Assembly (NCBI RefSeq): GCF_004365355.1
Contig: NZ_SODP01000005.1
Location: 124,001-188,000, forward strand
Source: Kribbella pratensis
Lineage (GTDB): Bacteria > Actinomycetota > Actinomycetes > Propionibacteriales > Kribbellaceae
Length of the DNA stretch: 64,000 nt
Reading direction: 5' to 3'
Shown: one piece after another, positions 34,332 through 43,048 of the stretch
How positions within the stretch are numbered: the stretch's first letter is position 1
Layout of the letters: each line of letters opens with the position of its first letter
Notes under the pieces: model-generated
The model's input: only the letters and a program-made list of their open reading frames with translations
Database searches by the model: none
What the model was told of the DNA's origin: nothing
Translations under genes and position numbers: made by a program

Positions 34332-36203
34332 GTGGAGAGTTTTGACTTCGGTCCCGGACGTGTCCAGCTGTTCGACGACGGTGCAGTGGCGCAGATCGTG
34401 CACCCGGACGGCCGTGCGGTGCTGCTGGACGAGGGAGTGGTGCACGACAGCCTGCATGCCTGGGGCAAGGGATTCGTGATCACCGACCGCGCGGCATACC
34501 GTTTCGACAGCCCCGCGTTCACCCGGTGGCGGAGCAGCGGCATCGACCTGATGTACCGGTTCGGTGAGCTGGAGCTCCGGGTCGGCCGCCGGTTCGGCGA
34601 GCACTGGACCGAGACGTACGAGCTCCGGAACACGAGCACCGAGTCCATCGAGATCGGCTCCGTCGCGATCAGTACGCCGTACCGCGACGTCTACACGTCC
34701 AGCCGCGAGAGCCTCACCGGCGCTGTGCACGCGCATGTCTGGACCGGCGGCGCGGACGCGTGGGCCTGGGCGGTGCCGATGGACGGCAGCGGACCTGGGC
34801 TCGGTCTGCAGCTGAAGGAAGGCGAGCTCTGGGCGTACTCCGTCGAGTCCCGCGAGCCGGGCACCAGCAGCAACATCCGCGGGCACATCTACCTCCACGT
34901 CACCGACCGCGCCCGCGCACCCCACGCGATGGGAGGCCAGCCGGCCATCACGCTCGAGCCCGGCGCCTCGTACCGGTGGACCTGGCAGCTCGGTTGGTAT
35001 ACCGATCTGCCCGCCTTCCACGCGGATCGTCAACCACTCATCGGAGCCGACCGCCTGGCAACCGAGGTCACCGAGTCGATCCGGCTCCACGACGGCCGCG
35101 AGATCACCGCTACCGAGCCCGGCCTGACGTACGTCGAATCAACCGACGGCAGGTCCCGGATCGCCGTCCTCTTCCACGAACCGCTCCAGCAGATCGCTGA
35201 ACGCCGCGTCCGCTTCATCCTCGACCACCAGCGCCGCCCGGAACTGGAAGGCAATCGCAAGTACGCCTTCGTGCCGTACGACAACGACAGCGGCCTGACC
35301 GTCCTGTCGAGCGCCTGGCGAGACTGGTCGGACGCGCGCGAACGAGTCGGGATGGCCCTTCTCCTGCAGGAGGTCCGCGACCGCGGTTGGGGCGATCGCG
35401 CCGAGTTGGACGAGGCGCTCAACGGCTACGAGCAGTTCGTCCGCGAGTATCTGCTCGATGACGCCGGCACGATCCAGGACGACAGCGTCCACCAGAGCGC
35501 CGTACGCCTGTACAACTTCCCGTGGTTCGCGCGCTTCCTCCTCGGCCAGGGCGATCGCGCCGGCGCGACCCGCATCCTCAACCGGTACTACGAACTCGGC
35601 GGCGACCATTTCCTGGCGTTCGACCTCGGCCCGTTGCTCAGCGAGCTCGGTCTCCGCGAGCACCTGATCCGGCATGCCAAAACCTTCATCGGGTACGGCG
35701 ACGAGCTGCCGCCGCATGAGGTCAACTACGAGCAATCGATGGTTGCCCCGCTCCTCGAACTCCTCGTTTCGGCATACCACATCGCGCCGGACGAGATCGA
35801 CGGCGCCGAGCTGACCCGCCGCCTGCCCTGGCTGACCGCGTTCGCCGCCGACCAGCCCGACGTACGGCTGCGGCATGTTCCGATCCGGCACTGGGACGGC
35901 TACTGGTTCGGCCGGCTGCGGTTGTGGGGCGACGTATTCCCGCACTACTGGTCGGCGCTGAGCGCAGTCGTGTACGCCGCCTGGCCGCGCGAACTCGTGA
36001 CGCCTGAGCAGGCCGCGTGGCTCGACGCCGCCGAAGGCGCGATCCTTCGCGCGAACCTGGTCAGCTTCAGCGCGGACGGATCGGCGACCTGCGCGTTCGT
36101 CTACCCGAGCTGTGTCAACGGCCAGCCCGCGCACATCGCCGACCCCCTCGCCAACGACCAGGACTGGGCCCTCGTCTACGCCCTGCGCCTGCTCAGCCGC
36201 TGA
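34332..36203 (+). CDS. Uncharacterised protein with six-hairpin glycosidase-like features
   Basis: A 623-aa protein I do not recognise. The first half (about 1-270) is rich in beta strands, with an ELELRVGRRFGEHWTETYELRN stretch like a galactose-mutarotase or beta-sandwich domain. The second half has repeated helices with Trp/Tyr/His/Asp pairs, for example HEVNYEQSM, RHWDGYWFGR and GDVFPHYWSALSAV, reminiscent of an alpha/alpha6 barrel of glycosidases or lyases. No signal peptide is seen. The GTG at 34332 is weakly supported. A carbohydrate-active enzyme is my best guess. Confidence 0.6.
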   Translation: MESFDFGPGRVQLFDDGAVAQIVHPDGRAVLLDEGVVHDSLHAWGKGFVITDRAAYRFDSPAFTRWRSSGIDLMYRFGELELRVGRRFGEHWTETYELRNTSTESIEIGSVAISTPYRDVYTSSRESLTGAVHAHVWTGGADAWAWAVPMDGSGPGLGLQLKEGELWAYSVESREPGTSSNIRGHIYLHVTDRARAPHAMGGQPAITLEPGASYRWTWQLGWYTDLPAFHADRQPLIGADRLATEVTESIRLHDGREITATEPGLTYVESTDGRSRIAVLFHEPLQQIAERRVRFILDHQRRPELEGNRKYAFVPYDNDSGLTVLSSAWRDWSDARERVGMALLLQEVRDRGWGDRAELDEALNGYEQFVREYLLDDAGTIQDDSVHQSAVRLYNFPWFARFLLGQGDRAGATRILNRYYELGGDHFLAFDLGPLLSELGLREHLIRHAKTFIGYGDELPPHEVNYEQSMVAPLLELLVSAYHIAPDEIDGAELTRRLPWLTAFAADQPDVRLRHVPIRHWDGYWFGRLRLWGDVFPHYWSALSAVVYAAWPRELVTPEQAAWLDAAEGAILRANLVSFSADGSATCAFVYPSCVNGQPAHIADPLANDQDWALVYALRLLSR

Positions 36204-36207
36204 GCGC

Positions 36208-36921
36208 TTAGCCCAACGTCGGCAGGAGTTCCTGCAACTTGGTCATCAGGTACGCGTGCAAGCTCGTGCCGTATGAGATCCGGGTCGCACCGACCGCCGC
36301 AAGCTCCGCCGGCGTCGGTCCACCCGGCGAAGCGTGCGCGTTGATCGGTCCGCCCACGCCCTCGACCACCTCGGCCAGCTGGTCCACCGGCGCGAGGATC
36401 GGGTAGACGCAGTCGACTCCGGCGCGGCGGTACTCGCGCCCCCGGCGTACTGCCTCGGCGACCGGATCGTCGACGGGCCGGACGAACGTGTCCACCCGCG
36501 CGTTGATCACCAGCTCGGCTCCCGCGGCGGCGCGTACTTCGGCCAAGTAGTCGGCCTGCTTCGCCACATCGACAAGCCCGCCGTCGAGCGAGTCCTCCAG
36601 GTTGCAACCGACCGCCCCTGTCTCGAGCAGCCGCTCCGCGAACTCCTTCGCCGGCAGGCCGTACCCGGCCTCCATGTCCGCCGTGACCGGTACGTCGACC
36701 GCACGGACGATCTTGGCGACCGCGTCGAACATGGTCGCCGGCGGCGTCAGCTGCCCGTCGTCGTACCCGAGGACGCGGGCGACCGCCCCGCTGCTGGTGG
36801 CAACAGCGGGGAAGCCGGCCTCGGCGATCAGTCGGGCGATCACCGGATCCCACGCGTTCGGAAGGATGAGGGGAGTGCCGCCGTGGTGCAGTGCTCTGAA
36901 CAACTCTGCAGTCTGCGTCAT
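36208..36921 (-). CDS. Isocitrate lyase/PEP mutase family protein
   Basis: A 237-aa TIM-barrel protein of the PEP mutase/isocitrate lyase superfamily. Family motifs include PLILPNAWDPVIARL, the metal-binding segment VTADMEAGYG, CNLEDS and VINARVDTF. Members without the full lyase loop act as carboxy-PEP mutase-like or oxaloacetate hydrolase-like enzymes; the KKCGH loop of true isocitrate lyase is absent. It converges on the 623-aa gene with a 4-bp gap and is followed upstream by the AhpD-like gene 14 bp away on the same strand. Confidence 0.85.
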   Translation of the reverse strand: MTQTAELFRALHHGGTPLILPNAWDPVIARLIAEAGFPAVATSSGAVARVLGYDDGQLTPPATMFDAVAKIVRAVDVPVTADMEAGYGLPAKEFAERLLETGAVGCNLEDSLDGGLVDVAKQADYLAEVRAAAGAELVINARVDTFVRPVDDPVAEAVRRGREYRRAGVDCVYPILAPVDQLAEVVEGVGGPINAHASPGGPTPAELAAVGATRISYGTSLHAYLMTKLQELLPTLG

Positions 36922-36934
36922 CAGGGGTGCGACC

Positions 36935-37396
36935 TCACGGCTTGTAGTGGCCGGGCTCCATCTTCCCGGTCACGCCGACCCGGGTCCACATGTTGATCGT
37001 GATGATCAGCGCGATCAGCCGGGCCAGGTCCTTCTCGTCGAAGGCCGCGGCCGCGATCTCGTACACGTCGTCCGGCACGTGGTCGACACTGATCAGCGTG
37101 ATCGCCTCGGTCAGCTGGAGCGCCGCCTTCTCCTGCTCGGTGTAGAACTTCTGCGCCTCGCGCCAGACCGGGAGCAGCGCGATCCGCTGCTGCTGGTCGG
37201 GGCCGAACTCCATCAGGTCCAGCGAGTGCATGTCGGTGCAGTAGGCGCAGCCGTTGATCTGCGAGGCCCGGATCCGGACCAGGTGCGCCAGCTTCGGGTC
37301 CAGCCCGGTGGCGGACACCTTGTCCACCTCGATCAGGGCCTGGTAGAAGTCGGGCGCAAGATTGGCGAGCTTCACTCGCCGCGTCGTTGAACTCAT
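36935..37396 (-). CDS. Carboxymuconolactone decarboxylase/AhpD-like protein
   Basis: A 153-aa helical protein with the AhpD core motif: NGCAYCTDMHSLD carries the CxxC pair and the nearby His, the redox site of alkylhydroperoxidase D-like proteins. EKAALQLTEAITL follows. It could act as a peroxidase or as a gamma-carboxymuconolactone decarboxylase-like enzyme; the CxxC-x3-H favours peroxidase. It ends 14 bp before the PEP-mutase-like gene and probably forms an operon with it. Confidence 0.88.
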   Translation of the reverse strand: MSSTTRRVKLANLAPDFYQALIEVDKVSATGLDPKLAHLVRIRASQINGCAYCTDMHSLDLMEFGPDQQQRIALLPVWREAQKFYTEQEKAALQLTEAITLISVDHVPDDVYEIAAAAFDEKDLARLIALIITINMWTRVGVTGKMEPGHYKP

Positions 37397-37489
37397 GCCT
37401 CCACGTTATGACGGGATCGGCCCAGGTACGTGGTCCACTTCCGCGGACAATCCCTGGGCCAATCCAGTCGACGGCCAGAACGGCGTGGT

Positions 37490-37651
37490 TCAGGCCTTGT
37501 CGCGCCGGACGAGATTGCGCAGCTGCGTCCAGGTGCTGCGGAACGGCGTACGCGGCGCCCGTTTCGTCAGCGGCTTCATCAACTCGTCGACAGGCGACGG
37601 CGGCGGCGTGACGGGGGCAGGGTTCTCGGGCGTGCTCTGAGGATCGGACAT
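37490..37651 (-). CDS. Small 53-aa hypothetical protein
   Basis: A short gene with ATG at 37651, preceded by GAGGGA at about 5 bases, and TGA at 37490-37492. The product begins MSDPQSTPENPAPV, is Pro-rich for 20 residues, and ends in a basic helix with several Arg and Lys. It fills most of the gap between the AhpD-like gene and the TetR gene. A Pro-rich disordered head and a basic tail suggest a nucleic acid or membrane-surface partner, but function is unknown. Confidence 0.55.
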   Translation of the reverse strand: MSDPQSTPENPAPVTPPPSPVDELMKPLTKRAPRTPFRSTWTQLRNLVRRDKA

Positions 37652-37750
37652 GACGTTCCCTCACGGGAGGGCCGGTTTGGCTTCACCACGAGGTGGGATG
37701 TCGTCGTTCCGGAGCTACCGCCAGAGTACGCCGGTTCGCACCGGAAAGCG

Positions 37751-38431
37751 CTAGCTGTCGTTACCTGGGTGAAGCGAGTTGCTCAGGCCGTTGAGGATCA
37801 GGTTGAGGCCGAAGTCGAATTCGTCGGCGAAGTCGTAGCTGGTCTTGAAGTAGTAGCCGGTGGCCATCTCGACGAGATGCGGATAGTCACCCGCGGCGAA
37901 CTGCTCCATGATCGAGTCCGCGACCGGCGCCACGGTGTCGGGCCCTTCGAAGGGGAGCCCGGCTTCCTGGAGTGCGAATCCGTAGGTGTAACTGTCGATC
38001 AGGGCATAGGCATGGGCCGTCATCTCCAGCGAGAAGCCGGCCGCCCGGAGCGTCGCGATCACCGCGTCGTGATGGCGCAGCGTCGCCGGGCCCGGGGTGG
38101 TCCGCGATTCCATCAGCCCGATCGCCCAGCGATGCCGCCGCAGCACCTGCCGGGCCGACGCGGCGCGCCGGCGCAGCTCCGAGCGCCAGTCGCCGCCGGG
38201 CGACGGCAGTTCGATCTCGCTGAAGACCACATCGACGATGCCGTCGAGGATCGCGTCCTTGTTGGCGACGTGGTAGTAGACCGACATCGGTTTCGCCCCG
38301 AGCTCCTGGGCCAGCGAGCGGATCGTGAGAGCTCCGATCCCGCCCGCGTCGGCCACCCCGACGGCGGCCGTCAGCACCCGCTCCCGGGTCAGCCGCCGGC
38401 GACCCTGCGAGCTACCAGCAGACTTCTCCAC
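37751..38431 (-). CDS. TetR-family transcriptional regulator
   Basis: Repressor of 226 aa. The HTH lies at about residues 20-65: RERVLTAAVGVADAGG, then LTIRSLAQELGAKPMSVYYHVANKD. The rest fits the TetR_C ligand domain. The GTG at 38431 is favoured over an ATG at 38473, which would fall inside the operator, and is preceded by a purine-rich stretch. It is divergent from the MDR reductase and ABC exporter genes, with two operator palindromes between them. It likely represses both directions, with a drug-like inducer expected. Confidence 0.9.
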   Translation of the reverse strand: MEKSAGSSQGRRRLTRERVLTAAVGVADAGGIGALTIRSLAQELGAKPMSVYYHVANKDAILDGIVDVVFSEIELPSPGGDWRSELRRRAASARQVLRRHRWAIGLMESRTTPGPATLRHHDAVIATLRAAGFSLEMTAHAYALIDSYTYGFALQEAGLPFEGPDTVAPVADSIMEQFAAGDYPHLVEMATGYYFKTSYDFADEFDFGLNLILNGLSNSLHPGNDS

Positions 38432-38447
38432 CCCCGGACCATAGCAG

Positions 38448-38489
38448 TTTCGTACAAAGTACGATACTGTCATCGTACTTAGTACGAAA
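38448..38489. promoter_or_regulatory. Paired TetR operators
   Basis: Two perfect palindromes, TCGTACAAAGTACGA (38450-38464) and TCGTACTTAGTACGA (38473-38487), sit 23 bp apart centre to centre. The whole block 38448-38489 is itself an inverted repeat with 17 of 18 matching positions per arm. It lies 17 bp before the TetR start and about 50 bp before the oxidoreductase start, ideal for divergent repression. Confidence 0.8.
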
Positions 38490-38538
38490 GGCCATCGGCG
38501 CTGGGGGCTCCGACATCCAGCACACCAGGGGGAACACC

Positions 38539-39549
38539 ATGGCCCGGACGACCACGACCACCACCACGACCACCATGCGAGCGATCGTGCAGGACAGGTA
38601 CGGCGATGCCGACGTCCTGCAGCTCAGGCAGATCGCCCGCCCCGAACCGGTAGCGACCGAGGTACTCGTCCGCGTGCACGCCGCCGGCCTCGACCGCGGG
38701 ACCTGGCACCTGATGACGGGTACGCCGTACCTGCTCAGGCTCGCCTTCGGATTCCGCGGCCCGCGCAACCCCGTAGCCGGACGAGATGTCGCCGGCACGG
38801 TCGAGGCCGTCGGGTCCGGGGTCACCAGGTTCGCCGTCGGCGACGAGGTGTACGGCGAGGCGCCCGGTTCGTTCGCCGAGTACGCCGTCGCCCAGGAGGA
38901 CAAGCTCGCCCACAAGCCGGCCAACCTCGCCTTCGAGGAGGCCGCGGTGGTCCCGACCTCGGCGTCGACCGCCCTGGACGCGTTGACCACCGGGCGGATC
39001 GAGGCCGGGCAGCACGTCCTCGTCATCGGCGCCTCGGGTGGCGTCGGCAGCTTCGCCGTACAGTTGGCCAAGGCCTTCGGAGCAGAAGTCACCGGCGTGG
39101 CCGGCACCTCCAAGCTCGACCTCGTCCGTGCGCTGGGCGCCGACCATGTCCTCGACTACACCCGCGACGACTTCGCCGCGACCGGCGACCGCTACGACCT
39201 GATCATCGACATCGCCGGCAACCCCACGCTCTCGAGGCTGCGGCGCGCGCTGACGCCAACCGGCACGGTCGTCATCACCGGTGGCGAGGACGGCCGCGGT
39301 CCGAGCGGCGGGATGAACCGGCAGTTCCGCGCGCTGGCTCTGTCGCTGTTCGTACGGCAACGGCTGACCTTCTTCGTCGGCAAGGTGCGCGGCAGCGAAC
39401 TCGTACGCCTCACCGCCCTCATCGAGGCCGGCAAGATCACCCCGAGCCTCGACCGCACCTATCGCCTCGACCAGGTCCCGGACGCCATGCACCACCTGAC
39501 CACCGGCAAGGTCCGCGGCAAGCTCGCGATCACCGGCATGTCCGCATGA
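38539..39549 (+). CDS. Zinc-independent MDR-family NADPH:quinone reductase-like protein
   Basis: Medium-chain reductase of 336 aa. NAD(P)-binding motif GASGGVGSFAVQLAKAFGA is in the middle; the N-terminal GroES-like domain lacks the zinc-ligand pattern, as in quinone oxidoreductases. The first residues are MAR followed by nine Thr, an odd tail before the expected family start at Met13 (38575). The ATG at 38539 has a good GGGGGA ribosome site, so the tail is probably made. The stop overlaps the ATPase gene (ATGA). Confidence 0.88.
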   Translation: MARTTTTTTTTTMRAIVQDRYGDADVLQLRQIARPEPVATEVLVRVHAAGLDRGTWHLMTGTPYLLRLAFGFRGPRNPVAGRDVAGTVEAVGSGVTRFAVGDEVYGEAPGSFAEYAVAQEDKLAHKPANLAFEEAAVVPTSASTALDALTTGRIEAGQHVLVIGASGGVGSFAVQLAKAFGAEVTGVAGTSKLDLVRALGADHVLDYTRDDFAATGDRYDLIIDIAGNPTLSRLRRALTPTGTVVITGGEDGRGPSGGMNRQFRALALSLFVRQRLTFFVGKVRGSELVRLTALIEAGKITPSLDRTYRLDQVPDAMHHLTTGKVRGKLAITGMSA

Positions 39550-40445
39550 TCACCGTCGACGGACTCTCGAAGCGGTACGGCGGCACACTCGCGGTCGACG
39601 ACGTCAGCTTCACCGCCGCCGCGGGCCGGGTGACCGGATTCCTCGGCCCGAACGGCGCCGGCAAATCGACCACGATGCGGATCATGGTCGGCCTCACCCG
39701 GGCCACGTCCGGAACGGCGACGATCGCCGGGCGGAAGTTCGCGGACCTGCCGAACCCGGGCCGCGAAGTCGGCGTACTGCTCGACGCGTCCGCACAGCAC
39801 GCCGGTCGCACCGGCCGCGAGATCCTGACCCTGGCGCAGCGCCTGATGGGCCTGCCGCGCACACGCGTCGAGGAGATGCTGACCGCGGTCAGCCTGACCC
39901 CGGACGAAGCTACCCGGCGGGTGGGGGAGTACTCGCTCGGCATGCGCCAACGGCTCGGCATCGCGACCGCCCTGATCGGCGACCCGGACGTGCTGATCCT
40001 CGACGAGCCGGCGAACGGGCTCGATCCGGCCGGCATCCGTTGGATGCGTGACCTGCTCCGCGGGTACGCCGACCGCGGCGGAACCGTGTTGCTGTCCTCG
40101 CACCTGCTTCACGAGATCGAGGTCATCGCCGACGACATCGTCATGATCGGCCACGGCCGGATCGTCTCGCACGGCGCCAAGACCGAACTGCTGCACGCGG
40201 CCGGCACCATCGTTCGCGCCGTCGACCTGGCCCGCCTCGAGCAGGCTTTGACGGACTGGGGACTCACTGCGAACGCGACCGGTGACGGCGCGCTGCGGAC
40301 CGACGCGGACGCCGCACTCGTCGGGACAGTGGCGCTCGAGTCGGGTGTCGCGTTGACCGAGCTGCGGGCCGCCGAGGGCGCCGGCCTGGAGGAAATGTTC
40401 CTCGAGCTCACCTCCACGACCCAGCGCGAAGGAGCCCGGGCATGA
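39546..40445 (+). CDS. ABC transporter ATP-binding protein (drug-exporter type)
   Basis: ATPase of 299 aa. Walker A GPNGAGKST is at about residues 37-45, the signature YSLGMRQRL and Walker B VLILDEPANGLDP are intact. About 75 residues follow the ATPase core, as in DrrA/BcrA-like exporters. The ATG overlaps the oxidoreductase stop, and its own stop overlaps the permease ATG. It should energise an ABC-2 exporter induced through the TetR regulator; substrate unknown. Confidence 0.9.
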   Translation: MITVDGLSKRYGGTLAVDDVSFTAAAGRVTGFLGPNGAGKSTTMRIMVGLTRATSGTATIAGRKFADLPNPGREVGVLLDASAQHAGRTGREILTLAQRLMGLPRTRVEEMLTAVSLTPDEATRRVGEYSLGMRQRLGIATALIGDPDVLILDEPANGLDPAGIRWMRDLLRGYADRGGTVLLSSHLLHEIEVIADDIVMIGHGRIVSHGAKTELLHAAGTIVRAVDLARLEQALTDWGLTANATGDGALRTDADAALVGTVALESGVALTELRAAEGAGLEEMFLELTSTTQREGARA

Positions 40446-41245
40446 CCGCCGTCGCAGCAGAAGGAGTCCGGCCGCACCGGGCCGTCGTCCGTCCCGTTCC
40501 ACTGAGCCGGATCATCGCGGTCGAGCTCCGCAAGATGTTCGACACCCGGTCCGGCTTCTGGTTGATCGCCAGCATCGCGATCACCGCCGTACTGGCTGCC
40601 GCCGGCGTCATCCTGTTCGCCGCGGACGACCAGCTCACGTACTCGACCTTCGCGACCGCGATCCGCTTCCCGGTGGTGATCATCCTGCCGCTGGTCGCGA
40701 TCCTGGCCGTCACCAGCGAATGGAGCCAGCGCACCGGTCTGACCACGTTCACGCTGATCCCGCACCGGGGCCGGATCATCACCGCCAAGGCGATCTCGTC
40801 GGTCGTCATCGCGATCGCGGCGATGGCGCTGACCTTCGCGGTCGGTGCCCTCGGCAACTTGGTGGGCGCTGCCGTCACCGGCGCCCCGCTGGTCTGGGAC
40901 GTCACGATCACCCAGTGCCTGTACTACGTCCTCGGCATGGTGCTGAGCCTGCTGGTCGGCTTCATGCTCGGCGTCCTGATCCGGGCGTCGATCGGGGCGG
41001 TGGTGACGTACTTCGTCCTCACCTTCCTGCTGCCGACGATCTTCAGCCTGCTGGCCACCGGCTCCCACTGGTTCCGCGGCCTGCAACCGTGGGTGGACAT
41101 CCAGTTCGCGCAGAGCGGTCTGTTCGTCTTCGACAAGTCCCTGACCGGCGAGCAATGGGCCCAGATCGGCGTGACCGGGGTCGTCTGGCTGGTCGTACCG
41201 CTACTCGCCGGGCTCCGGATGGTGATGCGAGCCGAGGTCAAGTAA
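40442..41245 (+). CDS. ABC-2 type transporter permease
   Basis: Membrane subunit of 267 aa with six predicted helices, beginning with GFWLIASIAITAVLAAAGVI. The pattern of a first helix, a long cytoplasmic loop with EWSQRTGLTTFTLIPHRGRI, and paired later helices is typical of ABC-2 exporters that accompany DrrA-like ATPases. Coupled to the ATPase gene by ATGA. Last gene of the TetR-controlled unit. Confidence 0.87.
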   Translation: MTAVAAEGVRPHRAVVRPVPLSRIIAVELRKMFDTRSGFWLIASIAITAVLAAAGVILFAADDQLTYSTFATAIRFPVVIILPLVAILAVTSEWSQRTGLTTFTLIPHRGRIITAKAISSVVIAIAAMALTFAVGALGNLVGAAVTGAPLVWDVTITQCLYYVLGMVLSLLVGFMLGVLIRASIGAVVTYFVLTFLLPTIFSLLATGSHWFRGLQPWVDIQFAQSGLFVFDKSLTGEQWAQIGVTGVVWLVVPLLAGLRMVMRAEVK

Positions 41246-41273
41246 CACAGCCGGCGGGATAAAGTCCGGTTCC

Positions 41274-42647
41274 ATGGAGGATTCCGAGGCGGGGGCCGAC
41301 CTGCACCTGGACCTCGCCGCGGCGCGGGGGCGCAATGAGCTCGTGCGGGCCTTGCACGAGTCGATCCGGACGGGGCGGCTGCCCGCCGGGACTCGGTTGC
41401 CGTCGTCGCGGTCGCTGGCGAAGGATCTCGGGATCGCGCGGAACACGGTCGCGGACGCGTACGGGCAGCTGGTGGCCGAAGGGTGGCTGACTGCGCGTCA
41501 GGGATCGGGGACGGTGGTTGCCAATCGGGCCGCCGTGCCGTCGATGCCGGCTGTGGCGCTGCCCGAGGAGCGGTCGTACCGGTACGACCTGAGGCCCGGG
41601 GCGCCGGATCTTGCGACGTTCCCGCGGACGGAATGGCTGGCGGCGGCGCGGAAGGCCCTGACCCTGGCGCCGAACGAGTCGTTCGGGCTGGGCGATCCGC
41701 GCGGCCGGCTCGAGCTGCGGCGGGTGCTCGCGGACTACCTCGCCCGTGCGCGCGGCGTACGGGCGGATCCCGAGCGGATCCTGATCTGCTCGGGGTACGT
41801 GCAGGCGGTGAGTCTGCTGGGCGAGGCGATCAAGAACCTCGGCGGTACGACGATCGCGGTCGAGGAATTCGGGTACGGGCTGCATCGGGACGTCATCCGG
41901 GCGCGCGGGCTGTCCGCGGTGGCTGTGCCGGTGGACGAGCTCGGTGCGCAGACGTCACAGCTCGCCGGGCAGGGCGTCCTGCTCACCCCGGCGCACCAGA
42001 TGCCGACGGGCGTGCCGCTCGCCCCGGAGCGTCGTACCGCGGCTGTCGAGTGGGCGCGGGAGACCGGCGCGGTGCTGATCGAGGACGACTACGACGGTGA
42101 GTTCCGGTACGACCGGCAGTCGGTGGGGGCGTTGCAGGCGCTCGATCCGGAGCGGGTCGTCTACACCGGGACGGCGAGCAAGAGCCTCGCGCCGGGTCTG
42201 CGACTGGCGTGGATGGTGCTGCCGCAGCGCCTGATCGAGCCGGTCGTCGCCGCGAAGCGCACCGCGGACTACCAGACCGGAACGCTCGAGCAGCTGATCC
42301 TCGCCGAGTTCATTGCCTCCGGCCACTATGACCGCCACGTACGCCGCTCCCGCCTGCACTACCGCCGCCGCCGCGACCGCCTGGTAGAACTCCTGGCCGT
42401 CCGCGCCCCCAACGTCCAGGTAGCCGGCATCTCCGCCGGCCTGCACGTCCTCCTGGACGTCCCCGCCGACGCCGAAGACATCGTCGCCCGAGCCGCCCGC
42501 CAGGGCCTAGGCCTGGCCAGCCTCTCCACCTACCACTTCAACCCAACCCCCGCCACCCGCCAAGCAGTCATAGTCGGCTACGGCACCCCACCCGACCACG
42601 CCTACCCCGGCGCCCTGGACCTCCTCTGCCAGGTGCTAGGAGTGTGA
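41274..42647 (+). CDS. MocR-type regulator (GntR HTH fused to aminotransferase)
   Basis: A 457-aa fusion. Residues 15-80 are a GntR winged helix (LPSSRSLAKDLGIARNTVADAYGQL); the rest is a fold-type I aminotransferase domain. The PLP Lys is in TGTASKSLAPGLR, and the preceding DDYDGEFRY holds the conserved Asp and Tyr. Many MocR proteins regulate PLP or amino acid genes, like PdxR, but no such target is adjacent. Its stop is followed at once by the VOC gene. Confidence 0.9.
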   Translation: MEDSEAGADLHLDLAAARGRNELVRALHESIRTGRLPAGTRLPSSRSLAKDLGIARNTVADAYGQLVAEGWLTARQGSGTVVANRAAVPSMPAVALPEERSYRYDLRPGAPDLATFPRTEWLAAARKALTLAPNESFGLGDPRGRLELRRVLADYLARARGVRADPERILICSGYVQAVSLLGEAIKNLGGTTIAVEEFGYGLHRDVIRARGLSAVAVPVDELGAQTSQLAGQGVLLTPAHQMPTGVPLAPERRTAAVEWARETGAVLIEDDYDGEFRYDRQSVGALQALDPERVVYTGTASKSLAPGLRLAWMVLPQRLIEPVVAAKRTADYQTGTLEQLILAEFIASGHYDRHVRRSRLHYRRRRDRLVELLAVRAPNVQVAGISAGLHVLLDVPADAEDIVARAARQGLGLASLSTYHFNPTPATRQAVIVGYGTPPDHAYPGALDLLCQVLGV

Positions 42648-42649
42648 CC

Positions 42650-43048
42650 ATGTCCGCCGATTCCACGTCACCGATCCAGAACCGGATCGGCGCGGTGTTC
42701 GTGCACGTCACCGACATGCAGCGCGCGATCACCTGGTACAGCACGCTTCTCGGCGTGCCGCAGTCAGCGACGAGTCACGAAGGACTCATCTACGACGTCC
42801 CGATGTCCGGCCCGACCGGGCTGACGCTTGACGGTCACTCGCAGGTGCGGGGGACGTTCCAGCCGGGTGGGCCGCTGCTGATGCTGCAGGCAGGCGACAT
42901 CCACGCCGCCCACGCGTTCGCGAGTGAGCATGCGAAGGAGGTCGGCCCGGTTGAGGACATCGGCACCGTCAGTGTCTTCCACCTCGCCGATCCGGACGGC
43001 AATCGGCTCATCGTGTACGCCGAGAACCGGCCGGGCCACACCGACTAG
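42650..43048 (+). CDS. VOC/glyoxalase superfamily protein
   Basis: A 132-aa protein with two beta-alpha-beta-beta-beta units: GAVFVHVTDMQRAITWYSTLLG in the first half and VSVFHLADPDGNRLIVYAE in the second, typical of vicinal oxygen chelate proteins. Possible ligands are the His of VHV and the final Glu. The ATG at 42650 follows AGGAG at 9 bases, and the MocR stop lies two bases upstream. It overlaps the homocysteine methyltransferase tail-to-tail by 4 bp. Substrate unknown. Confidence 0.82.
   Translation: MSADSTSPIQNRIGAVFVHVTDMQRAITWYSTLLGVPQSATSHEGLIYDVPMSGPTGLTLDGHSQVRGTFQPGGPLLMLQAGDIHAAHAFASEHAKEVGPVEDIGTVSVFHLADPDGNRLIVYAENRPGHTD

Noticed and set aside
34994..35005. TTGGTATACCGA box inside the 623-aa gene
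   Set aside because: It matches the hexarate boxes but lies 12 kb away in an unrelated gene. Coding for W-Y-T explains most of it, so I do not call it an operator.
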